Source: Desulfuromonadaceae bacterium (GTDB lineage: Bacteria > Desulfobacterota > Desulfuromonadia > Geobacterales > Pseudopelobacteraceae). From it: a DNA stretch of 59,283 nt. The notes under the pieces were generated by a model. The model ran no database searches and had not been told where the DNA came from. It was given only the letters and a program-made list of their open reading frames with translations. The stretch covers positions 1 to 59,283 of the forward strand of contig JAQTQX010000028.1 of NCBI GenBank assembly GCA_028712075.1. The letters run 5' to 3'. This document shows positions 35,499-43,961 of this stretch, in pieces; within the stretch, counting starts at the first letter, position 1, and the number at the start of each line of letters is the position of its first letter. The position numbers and the translations under genes are program-made.

Positions 35499-36443
35499 TT
35501 ACTCCAGAATGAAGAAGGCGATCATGCCGAGCGTTGCCAGCAGAAAGGCACTTCCCAGAAACTCGGGGAGACGAAAAATGCGCAACTTGGCCAGACCGGT
35601 TTCGATCAGCACCATGATACATGCCCCGACGACCAGTTTGGCGGCCAGCGCCACAAGCGCAAGCAGCAGCAAGCCGGTATCACCACCGGTCGCGATGCCC
35701 CAGGGACAGAAAGCGGCAATTCCAAGGGCAAAAAAGAGCGTCAACTTCATCATGCCGGCCCATTCGATGAGGGCCAGGTGACGCCCCGAATATTCGAGGA
35801 TCATCGCCTCATGAATCATGGTCAGTTCCAGATGGGTAGCAGGGTTGTCAACCGGAATGCGGCCGGTTTCTGCCAGAGCAATCAGAATAAAAGCCGCCAG
35901 GGCGAAGGCGAGAGACGGACGGATGACAAATTCCGAGTGCGCCATGACCGAGACCATCTGGGTCAGCGAGGTGGAATTGCTCGCCAGTGAGACCGTAAAA
36001 ATAGCCATCAGCATGGCCGGTTCTGCCAGTGACGCGATGGTCATCTCGCGGCTTGACCCCATACCTCCAAAGGCGGTGCCGATATCCATCCCGGCCAGTG
36101 CTGTAAAGAAGCGCACGATCCCGAACAGCATCACCAGGGCGATGACGTCAGCAGTTGCCGACAGCGGCAGGTCAACCGAAATCAGTGGAATAATCCCGGC
36201 CGCAATTGCTGTCACCCCGAATGTCAGATAGGGGGTGAAACGGAAGAGCCACGATGCGTTTTCAGCCAGAACGATATCCTTGCCGAACAGCCGCCGGATG
36301 TCGCGGTACGGTTGCAAAATCCCGGGCGCCGTTCGCCCCTGGACCCGGCACTTCAAGACTTTCACCCACCCGGCAAAGGCCGGCGCCAGACCAAGCAGCA
36401 GAGCGAACTGAAGCAGTTCTATGACAAACGGATGAAGGCTCAT
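35499..36443 (-). CDS. Ehr set B: HyfD/HycD (NuoH-like) membrane subunit
   Basis: The 314-residue protein has about eight membrane segments and the HycD/NuoH motif GRIPVDNPATHLELTMIHE. Its N-terminal loop (QGRTAPGILQPYRDIRRLFG) is the usual one. The start overlaps the second hyfB by four bases. It should anchor the large and small subunits to the membrane arm. Confidence 0.9.
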   Translation of the reverse strand: MSLHPFVIELLQFALLLGLAPAFAGWVKVLKCRVQGRTAPGILQPYRDIRRLFGKDIVLAENASWLFRFTPYLTFGVTAIAAGIIPLISVDLPLSATADVIALVMLFGIVRFFTALAGMDIGTAFGGMGSSREMTIASLAEPAMLMAIFTVSLASNSTSLTQMVSVMAHSEFVIRPSLAFALAAFILIALAETGRIPVDNPATHLELTMIHEAMILEYSGRHLALIEWAGMMKLTLFFALGIAAFCPWGIATGGDTGLLLLALVALAAKLVVGACIMVLIETGLAKLRIFRLPEFLGSAFLLATLGMIAFFILE

Positions 36444-38482
36444 CCCAGAAACACCAGCAGAACAATCAGGGTTACAAAGGAATAGAGCAGGTAAATCTGG
36501 ATGCGCCCCTGCTGCAGCTTGCCGACCTGACGCGCTATCCAGTAGGCCGCATCACCTTGCGGCACGTAGAGCCAGTTCCAGAAACGATCTCTGATCCGCA
36601 GGCGATACTGCAGGCTGCCGGGGAGAGAGGGGTGGTTGGTGTGCGGTACTACCTCTACCTGTTCGCGCACCGCAAACAGAAAACCGAGGACTCGCCGGAT
36701 CGGCATGGAAAAGGCGGAGGCGGTATACTGCATACGGGGTGTCAACCTGGCAAAACCGCAATCCCAGATTGGCACACGCCGGGAGCTGGTCGCACGGGCA
36801 TGCAGCAGCAGCCAGGTCACAGCGACCACCGCCAGAATCCCGATAAAAACCATCGGGCCGGAATAGGAAGCGCGCCCGTGGGCTATCGGCGTCAGCCACA
36901 TCCAGCCGAATTTTCCGGCAGACTCTGCCAATCTGCCGCCACAGAGCTGTTCCGGGATTGTATCGAGCCATCCGATGACCCAGGTCGGAAAAATCCCGAG
37001 GAGCAGGCAGGAAATTGACGCCAGCAGCATACCGGCACGCATGGACGGACCGACTTCATGAATGCGCTCACGCTTCTGGTGACCGCGCCACTGCCCCAGA
37101 AAGACGACTCCGAAGACCTTGACGAAGCAGGCCGCAGCCAGTGCCCCGGTCAGTGCCAGCATCGCAGCCCCCAACGGGATCAGCAGCTTCAACAGAGGAT
37201 GCGGCAGCGATGGTGAAAGCAGGAAAGCCTGAAAGGTCAGCCATTCCGAGACAAAACCGTTGAAGGGAGGCAGTGCCGAGATGGAGACACAGCCGACCAG
37301 AAAGAGCGGTGCCGTCCAGGGCATGCGATGGATCAGCCCGCCCATCTCCTCCATGTTTCGCTCGTGAGTGGCGTGCAGCACCGCTCCGGCACCCATGAAG
37401 AGCAGCCCCTTGAACACGGCATGGTTGAGGGTGTGATACAGGGCGGCAACCAGCGCCAGAGCGGCCAGAGTCGGCAGATGAAAGGCGGCAAATATCATCG
37501 ACAGCCCCAGCCCGATCAGGATGATGCCGATATTTTCAACCGAGTGATAGGCCAGAAGGCGCTTCAGATCGTGCTGCATCAGGGCATACAGCACTCCCAT
37601 GACCGCCGAGATCAGTCCCAGTACCAGCACGATCCCCCCCCACCACCAGGGGAACTCCTTGATAAAGTCAAAGGCAAAGCGGCAGATACCGTAGATGGAG
37701 GTTTTGAGCATGACGCCGCTCATCAGGGCCGAGATGTTGGAAGGAGCTACCGGATGCGCCTCCGGCAGCCAGACATGCAGCGGGATCACACCGGCCTTGG
37801 CGGCAAAACCGAAAAAGGCCAGAAAGAAGGCGGCCGCAGCCCAGCCGGGAGTGAGCTGTGCCGTGCGCATGGCATCGAAGGTGTAGCCGTCGAAGACCGG
37901 CCGGCCGCTCTGCCCCGCCATGACGCCGAAGGCCAGCAGAATAGCAAGCGCACCGACATGGGCGATCAGCAGATAGAGAAAGGCGGCGCGCCGGTTTTCT
38001 CCCTTTTCATCTTCATACATGACAAGAAAATATGAGGCGGCCGCCATCAACTCCCACGCCACCAGAAAGAAATAGGCATCATCAGCCAGCACCACCAGCA
38101 GCATACCGGCCAGAAAGAGCGTGTAAAAACAGATCATCTGCGTCATCGAGCGCTGGCCGCCATATCCCTTGACGTAGCCGATCGAATAGATCGAAACGAA
38201 GAAACCCATAAGGCCGATGACGACCAGAAAGAAACCGGCCAGCGGGTCAAGGCGCAGATGAAAGGGAAGTCCCGGGAGACCAAGCGTCATGGCTGCAGAG
38301 GCCACTGAACCATCTGCCACCGTCATCACCCCGGCTACTACCGCAGCCAGGGATGCCACCGCAGCCAAAGAAAACACAAGAGTAATCTGGAGTGTGCGAA
38401 CCGGCCGAAACAGCGGCGCAGCTACGGCCAGCACCAGGAGCAGCAGCACCGAAAAACCGGCTATGTCGAGAGCTGCGGGCAT
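36440..38482 (-). CDS. Ehr set B: second HyfB-like antiporter subunit
   Basis: The 680-residue protein has about 16 membrane segments and belongs to the HyfB/NuoL-like group. The channel motifs LVAWELMAAASYFLV, FGFAAKAGVIPLHVWLPEAH and TLNHAVFKGLLFMGAG are all present. It is clearly distinct from the HyfB protein encoded just upstream, so it is an old duplication, and it lies nine bases from it. The next gene overlaps its stop by four bases. Confidence 0.92.
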   Translation of the reverse strand: MPAALDIAGFSVLLLLVLAVAAPLFRPVRTLQITLVFSLAAVASLAAVVAGVMTVADGSVASAAMTLGLPGLPFHLRLDPLAGFFLVVIGLMGFFVSIYSIGYVKGYGGQRSMTQMICFYTLFLAGMLLVVLADDAYFFLVAWELMAAASYFLVMYEDEKGENRRAAFLYLLIAHVGALAILLAFGVMAGQSGRPVFDGYTFDAMRTAQLTPGWAAAAFFLAFFGFAAKAGVIPLHVWLPEAHPVAPSNISALMSGVMLKTSIYGICRFAFDFIKEFPWWWGGIVLVLGLISAVMGVLYALMQHDLKRLLAYHSVENIGIILIGLGLSMIFAAFHLPTLAALALVAALYHTLNHAVFKGLLFMGAGAVLHATHERNMEEMGGLIHRMPWTAPLFLVGCVSISALPPFNGFVSEWLTFQAFLLSPSLPHPLLKLLIPLGAAMLALTGALAAACFVKVFGVVFLGQWRGHQKRERIHEVGPSMRAGMLLASISCLLLGIFPTWVIGWLDTIPEQLCGGRLAESAGKFGWMWLTPIAHGRASYSGPMVFIGILAVVAVTWLLLHARATSSRRVPIWDCGFARLTPRMQYTASAFSMPIRRVLGFLFAVREQVEVVPHTNHPSLPGSLQYRLRIRDRFWNWLYVPQGDAAYWIARQVGKLQQGRIQIYLLYSFVTLIVLLVFLG

Positions 38483-38491
38483 GCGGATCCC

Positions 38492-40504
38492 TTACAAATA
38501 GTCACTTAAAAACAGCACTACCAGCGTAATGAGGATATACAGGACATATTGCTGAAGGATGCCGTTCTGCATGTGGCGGATCGGCTGGAAACGCGCGTAG
38601 AGTCGCTCCAGAGCAGGAGTATAGATCAGCTCAAGTACCGCCTCCGGTACGTGGCTGTGAAAGTTGGTGACGGATGGAAAGATGCCTCTGGCAACGCCGG
38701 GCCGGTGAACCTGCGGTTTGAGTACAAAGGCGAACAGGCCGGTCAGCAGCTCTGCAAAAGATGACGCGCTGTACTGCATCCGTGCAACGGGGCGCTGATA
38801 GCCGCACCCCCAGGTAACGGTCGCCCCCTGCGGGGCGGACCTCAGCCGACGGAGGTACCAAGGCAGCAGCAACCCAAGAATGACCAGCAATAATACTCCC
38901 ATCAGCGACACTGACGTCAGCGGCGCAAGAGAGGTGAGTTGCTCCAGTGTGTCGAGAGGTGCCGTCAGCGGGAAGATTGTCAGAGTAGCGCGCTGAAGCA
39001 GCCCCCCCAGGAGTGCCGGAGCCAGACCGATCACCGCACAGACCAGCGCCAGAACTGTCATTGGCGCCAGCATCTGCCACCCGGCCTCGTGGTGCGCGGC
39101 ATGTTCTTCTGTTCTCGGCGCTCCAAGAAACACGATACCGTACACCTTGACAAAACAGGCCACAGCCAGACCGCCAACCACCGCCAGGGCAGGAGCGGCC
39201 AGAGCAGTAGCAGCGGCAGCCACGCCGCTTTCCTGGATACCACGGAAAAAGCCGAGATATATCAGTAGTTCACTGACAAAACCATTCAGCGGCGGCAAAC
39301 CGCAAATTGCAACGGCACCGACGCCGAACAGCAGGGCCGTGTAGGGAAGGCGTCGGGCTACGCCCCCCATCAGATCAATTTCACGGGTGCCGGTCGCATG
39401 GATCACTGACCCGGCTCCCAGAAAGAGCAGCGCCTTGAAGGTGGCATGATTGAGAACATGCAGCAGCGCACCGGCACACCCCAGTATGACCATGGGATGG
39501 GAACCGATTGTCTGGCCGATCAGCGCCACACCAATCCCCATGAAAATGATGCCGATGTTTTCGATGCTGTGATACGCCAGAAGCCGCTTCAAATCATGCT
39601 GACCAATGGCAAAAGCAACGCCTGAGATACCCGACACGACTCCGAGGAGGAGCACCAGCGCGCCCCACCAGAGTGGTATAGTATGGAAAAAGGAGAGGGT
39701 ACGGATGATTCCATAGATGCCGACCTTGAGAATAACGCCCGACATGGCTGCCGAGACATGGCTGGGGGCATTAGCGTGCGCCGAGGGGAGCCAGATATGG
39801 AACGGCATGATGCCGGCTTTCATGCCAAAGCCAAAGAGTGCTGTCAGAAACAGCGCTGACGCTATTGGTGAAGAGGCATCAAGTGATCCAACTGCAGGGA
39901 AGAGCCATGTTCCTACGGTCAGAGTCAGAAGGGAAAAGAGTGCAAACAGACCAAGGGTACCGATGTGAGTCGTGATCAGGTAGAGTGTGCCGGCCTGGCT
40001 GACCTCGGGCTTTTCATCCTCGGTTGCTACCAGGAAATAGGCTGCAAGCGCCATGATCTCCCAGGCAAACAGGAAGGTGATGCCGTCACGCGCGACTGTT
40101 ACAGCACCCATAAAACCGGACATCAGGCCGAAAAAGAAGGTTGTTTTACGAACGTTATGTGGGTAATTATCGGCGTGCCAGTAGCTGCGGGCATAGAGTG
40201 CAGCGCAACCGGGGATAAGAAAAATAGGGAGCAGAAACCAGGCGGAGAGGGGATCAATACCGATTTCGGGCTGGTCAAAGGGGAGCGTCCAGGAGAGCTG
40301 AAAAAGTTCGGTACGACCTGACAACAGAACTGCAACGCTGCCGGTCAGCCCCAAAACGGAGGCTGTCAGCATGGCGACTGTTGCCAACAGTTGTCCACGG
40401 GAGGCATTCAGAAACCGGGGGACCAGCAGGAGGGCTCCGGAGAAGGCGGCCAGCAGTGTGGCGGTAAAAATCAGTGTACTCGGGGAGACCAACTCCTGCG
40501 CCAT
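38492..40504 (-). CDS. Ehr set B: first HyfB-like antiporter subunit
   Basis: The 670-residue protein has about 16 membrane segments. The motifs FAWEIMALAAYFLV, LFGFGMKAGIMPFHIWLP and VLNHATFKALLFLGAG carry the conserved glutamate, lysine and histidine of Mrp-type subunits. It resembles the set A HyfB (ASSFAELLTG near the end compared with ASSFSEMAVS) more than its neighbour at 36440-38482. It follows the EIIA-like regulator by six bases. Confidence 0.92.
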   Translation of the reverse strand: MAQELVSPSTLIFTATLLAAFSGALLLVPRFLNASRGQLLATVAMLTASVLGLTGSVAVLLSGRTELFQLSWTLPFDQPEIGIDPLSAWFLLPIFLIPGCAALYARSYWHADNYPHNVRKTTFFFGLMSGFMGAVTVARDGITFLFAWEIMALAAYFLVATEDEKPEVSQAGTLYLITTHIGTLGLFALFSLLTLTVGTWLFPAVGSLDASSPIASALFLTALFGFGMKAGIMPFHIWLPSAHANAPSHVSAAMSGVILKVGIYGIIRTLSFFHTIPLWWGALVLLLGVVSGISGVAFAIGQHDLKRLLAYHSIENIGIIFMGIGVALIGQTIGSHPMVILGCAGALLHVLNHATFKALLFLGAGSVIHATGTREIDLMGGVARRLPYTALLFGVGAVAICGLPPLNGFVSELLIYLGFFRGIQESGVAAAATALAAPALAVVGGLAVACFVKVYGIVFLGAPRTEEHAAHHEAGWQMLAPMTVLALVCAVIGLAPALLGGLLQRATLTIFPLTAPLDTLEQLTSLAPLTSVSLMGVLLLVILGLLLPWYLRRLRSAPQGATVTWGCGYQRPVARMQYSASSFAELLTGLFAFVLKPQVHRPGVARGIFPSVTNFHSHVPEAVLELIYTPALERLYARFQPIRHMQNGILQQYVLYILITLVVLFLSDYL

Positions 40505-40510
40505 GGTGCA

Positions 40511-41188
40511 TTACCTCCGTAGAGTAGTTTCCTCCAGCGCGCACACCGCCGCCATGATTTCAGCTTCTGAGCCGGGGCGATGCAGCAAGGTTTGAAAACC
40601 GTTGTCATGTAGCAGAAAAGCCAGCTTTGCCAGCAAATGCAGATGCGCCTTGACATTGGGAGTTACCAGAGTAAAGAGAATGGTCACCGGTTTCCCGTCA
40701 ATGGCATCAAAATCGATTGGGTTTTTGAGAAAACAGAGGCTGATGGCCGACTCACTCGTCTGTCCGACTATCGGGTTACGGACGTGCGGGATGGCGATGC
40801 CGTTACCGAACGCAGTAGAGCCAAGCGCCTCACGGGCTAGCAAGGTATGCAGCAGAAATTCCGGGTCGAGTCCCGGTGGTAGTTTGAGGCGCGAAACGAC
40901 CTCACGCAGTGCTATTTCAGGGGTATTTCCCGGCAGATCAAAAAAAATTCCTCCATGAAGCAACGCATCTGACAGCAGCGGCCGGTCAGGATTTTCATTG
41001 TTGTCGGCAAAAATATCCGGCGGAATTGTGATCCCGTGGGTGGTAGCCCACTCGAGTAAATCGATCCGGTTGACCTGGTAACGATCATCCCGCTTGTGAG
41101 CGGGGAGCCCCTTGTTTTTTATCCACCCAACGACTGATTTTTCATCAACGCCGATAGCGGCGGCAAGATCGGTAACCTTTAAAAACAT
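40511..41188 (-). CDS. Helix-turn-helix/PTS EIIA-like regulator of the Ehr operon
   Basis: From the ATG at 41188 the product is 225 residues. Residues about 1-50 form a small MerR/excisionase-like DNA-binding domain (FLKVTDLAAAIGVDEKSVV). Residues about 70-220 form an EIIA-Ntr-type PTS domain with the phosphorylatable H135 in GNGIAIPHVR. It may tie operon expression or complex activity to the phosphorelay state. The longer frame to 41275 would cross the promoter, so 41188 is preferred; GGAGAG lies upstream. Confidence 0.85.
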   Translation of the reverse strand: MFLKVTDLAAAIGVDEKSVVGWIKNKGLPAHKRDDRYQVNRIDLLEWATTHGITIPPDIFADNNENPDRPLLSDALLHGGIFFDLPGNTPEIALREVVSRLKLPPGLDPEFLLHTLLAREALGSTAFGNGIAIPHVRNPIVGQTSESAISLCFLKNPIDFDAIDGKPVTILFTLVTPNVKAHLHLLAKLAFLLHDNGFQTLLHRPGSEAEIMAAVCALEETTLRR

Positions 41189-41257
41189 TGCATAACTCTC
41201 CGGAATACGCCAGTAATACTGCCAGGACAGGTGCTGATTCTGGCTGACGCGGGGAAA

Positions 41258-41286
41258 ACAATATGTTATTACCAATAAAACGTCAA
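41258..41286 (-). promoter_or_regulatory. Promoter of the Ehr set B operon
   Basis: On the minus strand TTGACG (41286-41281), a 17-base spacer and TATTGT (41263-41258) form a near-consensus sigma-70 promoter about 70 bases before the EIIA-like gene. Confidence 0.65.
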
Positions 41287-41386
41287 TCGCATTTTGTATC
41301 GATGATCAGCACTGTTTGCACGATTTGAAAGGTGATGAACCGTTATCACAACCCAAACAGGTTCTCACAACAGAGAAGGGCGCGTT

Positions 41387-41803
41387 ATGAAACGCCACCT
41401 GCAGGTAGCCTGCGCAATCATTGAACGGGATGGAAATGTTCTTGCTGCCCAGCGGAACGCTGACATGACGCTGCCGTTTAAGTGGGAGTTTCCCGGAGGC
41501 AAGATTGAGAGTGGTGAAACACCTGATGAGTGTCTGGCCAGGGAGCTTATGGAAGAGTTGGGTGTTACTGTTGTGCTTGACAGGGCACTTTCTCCATCAA
41601 CTTTCAGCTATCCGGACGTTACTGTCACCCTGCATCCGTTTACTGCCCGATTGACAGGCGGTATCATCACCCTGCATGAACATCACGCATTGCAGTGGAT
41701 ACATCCGCATCGCATGCTGGAGCTTGATTGGGCTACCGCAGACCTACCTGTCATAGATGAGTATCTCGCTACTCTCTCGGCCGGAAAGAATATGCCGGCA
41801 TGA
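41387..41803 (+). CDS. mutT: MutT-type Nudix hydrolase (8-oxo-dGTP diphosphatase)
   Basis: The 138-residue protein has the full Nudix box, GGKIESGETPDECLAREL followed by MEELGV (residues about 37-60). It also has the VACAIIERDGNVLAAQR opening of MutT. It should remove oxidised dGTP from the nucleotide pool. The stop overlaps the start of the EamA gene by four bases. Confidence 0.88.
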   Translation: MKRHLQVACAIIERDGNVLAAQRNADMTLPFKWEFPGGKIESGETPDECLARELMEELGVTVVLDRALSPSTFSYPDVTVTLHPFTARLTGGIITLHEHHALQWIHPHRMLELDWATADLPVIDEYLATLSAGKNMPA

Positions 41804-42711
41804 CAATGCCACCTATACCACCAACCAGCCGGGTATATTTTTTTCTGGTGCTAACAACCTTTTTCTGGGGTGGCAGCTTTCTCTTTACCAAAATCGGTAT
41901 TGCCACCATACCGCCGCAGCTGTTCGTGCTGACCCGCTTTATTCTGGCCACGCTGATCATGCTGATAGTCTGCTCCCGGCGACTGAAGCACCTCGATTCA
42001 GGCACGATCACCCGCGGTGCCCTGGTCGGCATAGCACTGGGAGTAACCAATCTCAGCTTTGTGTTTGGTGTGCAAGGAACCAGCATCTCTCGGGCCGGCA
42101 TTCTTAATAACCTTTTTGTTCTCTTTATTCCATTGATAACAAAAATCATCTGGCGCGACAGGATTGGAAAAGTCAACATGGGCGGAATCGCTCTGGCTGT
42201 CGCAGGCATTGTTCTTTTGGCAACTGGTGGTGCAGGCGGTTTCAATCGAGGCGATCTCCTTTCAACCTTCTGTGCCTTTCTGATCGCCTGCCACATCATT
42301 TCCGTATCCAAAGTCCTAAAGGATGATGACGTCTACCTGGTCACGCTCGTCCAGTTTGTCACTGTTTCTTTGCTTGCCGGAGCTGCTACGCTGCTGCTTC
42401 CACTGTCACCTTTTACGATCACTCCCCCCGCACTCATATCGGTTGTGTACTGTGCCATTTTTCCGACAGTGCTCTGTTTCACCCTGCAGAACATATTCCA
42501 GCGCTATGTAACCGCTACAAGAGCAGGGCTGATTTACACACTTGATCCGGTCTGGAGTCTGATCGCCGGCTTCTTTATTCTGAAGGAGAGGCTGAACGGG
42601 CGGGAATTGCTTGGCTGCGGCATCATCTTTCTGGCTGCGCTGCTGCCGCTGCTGATGCGCCTCAGTGTTGAAAGCAGGCTGATTGTGACGTACCTCAACA
42701 GAAAAGCATAG
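41800..42711 (+). CDS. EamA family (DMT) transporter
   Basis: The 303-residue protein has about ten membrane segments in two EamA repeats; the first begins FFLVLTTFFWGGSFLFTKIG and the second has LTLVQFV-like and FILKERLNGRELLG elements. It probably exports a metabolite; the substrate is unknown. The ATG overlaps the Nudix stop, so the two are coupled. Confidence 0.9.
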   Translation: MTMPPIPPTSRVYFFLVLTTFFWGGSFLFTKIGIATIPPQLFVLTRFILATLIMLIVCSRRLKHLDSGTITRGALVGIALGVTNLSFVFGVQGTSISRAGILNNLFVLFIPLITKIIWRDRIGKVNMGGIALAVAGIVLLATGGAGGFNRGDLLSTFCAFLIACHIISVSKVLKDDDVYLVTLVQFVTVSLLAGAATLLLPLSPFTITPPALISVVYCAIFPTVLCFTLQNIFQRYVTATRAGLIYTLDPVWSLIAGFFILKERLNGRELLGCGIIFLAALLPLLMRLSVESRLIVTYLNRKA

Positions 42712-42806
42712 CTGTCCGGGCAGCAAAAAAAATCTTGTACTTGTCGCATGATCAGGTGTAGATATTGCTTCAATTAATGATTGGTTTCAGCATAAGGATA
42801 GCCGAA

Positions 42807-43769
42807 ATGAACGATAATTACTGGCGACCTATTAGCATCGACTCTATCGACCCGTCATATTTTCCGCCGGTTGCCATGTTTATAAAGAGCGGTGATAATT
42901 ATGTTCTGTACAAGGACGGCAGCAGAAGTTTCACTCGTGACGATCGCCAGAGACTTGAACGGAGTTTTACCTCGTTTGTCTATATACGGACAGGCGACAT
43001 GGATGAGATCAATACTTACCTTGAGAGTCACCTTACGGAAATTCTCGCAAGAGACGACATAGATGATACGACCAAGGGGAAGATTCTCTATCAGACTTCG
43101 GCAAACTGCGTCATCGACATGTTCGAATCGCCTGAGACGGCGGCCAATCTGGAGCGCAGTCGCAATCTTATCAAGCACATTATGTCATTTGTGGCAACCT
43201 CCTCGCACACCTATGAAGCACTGCAGGCCGTTGCCGGCCACAATTTTTACATATTTGCCCACAGTGTCCAGGTAACTGCTCTCAGTCTGCTCATGCACGA
43301 AAAACTGTTTGCTGTTGATGCTGATGAAATGCTTGATGTCGGTGTCGGTTCTCTCATACATGATTACGGCATGATCTTTATTACCGACAAAATTCTTGAT
43401 AAGCCTGACGCCTTGTCTGATGTGGAGTATTACAAAGTTAAGCAACACACGCAAAAAGGCTACGAGTTCCTTAAAAACACCGGAAAATTTAACGAGGTCT
43501 CACTGACTATTATCCGCCATCATCATGAGCGCTTTGACGGCAACGGGTACCCGACTGGCCTCAAAGGAGATAATATCCCTCGCAGTGCCCAGATAGCGGC
43601 GATTTGTGATGTTTACAGCGCATTAACTCTGGACCGTTCATACCGAAAAGCGGCTCCGCATGCCGAAGCATTACAGACAATGGCTTCCGAGGCAAAAGGC
43701 GGTGCATTTAACCCGGAACTTTTTAAAAGTTTTGAGGGGATCATAAACCTCACCAAAGGGAGTGTCTAA
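42807..43769 (+). CDS. HD-GYP cyclic di-GMP phosphodiesterase
   Basis: From the ATG at 42807 (AAGGA upstream) the product is 320 residues. The N-terminal 130 residues form an unassigned domain often seen before HD-GYP. The HD-GYP domain holds LIHDYG, the HHHERFDGNGYPTGLKG box and DVYSALTLDR, so metal ligands and GYP are intact. It should hydrolyse c-di-GMP to GMP in the cytoplasm, opposing the cyclase at 5665. There is no membrane segment. Confidence 0.9.
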   Translation: MNDNYWRPISIDSIDPSYFPPVAMFIKSGDNYVLYKDGSRSFTRDDRQRLERSFTSFVYIRTGDMDEINTYLESHLTEILARDDIDDTTKGKILYQTSANCVIDMFESPETAANLERSRNLIKHIMSFVATSSHTYEALQAVAGHNFYIFAHSVQVTALSLLMHEKLFAVDADEMLDVGVGSLIHDYGMIFITDKILDKPDALSDVEYYKVKQHTQKGYEFLKNTGKFNEVSLTIIRHHHERFDGNGYPTGLKGDNIPRSAQIAAICDVYSALTLDRSYRKAAPHAEALQTMASEAKGGAFNPELFKSFEGIINLTKGSV

Positions 43770-43832
43770 CCGAATCTTACAATACCATTGCCCATTTTCA
43801 TGAATATGCTCCATGCTGTCTCGCACACAACG

Positions 43833-43874
43833 AATAACAAAGCCGTTCCGGTTTACCGGAACGGCTTTGTTATT
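43833..43874. terminator. Bidirectional terminator
   Basis: A perfect 19-bp stem (43833-43851 with 43856-43874) encloses a TTTA loop. The stem ends AAA/TTT at the base, giving a T-rich exit on both strands. It separates the convergent HD-GYP and exported TPR-like genes. Confidence 0.85.
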
Positions 43875-43961
43875 TTCTCATAAGTTTTGTGATGAAGAGG
43901 GCGGCAACGTTGCCCCGCAAAAAGATATACAACGGTGTTGTTCTGTCTTTTGAATTTCTTG

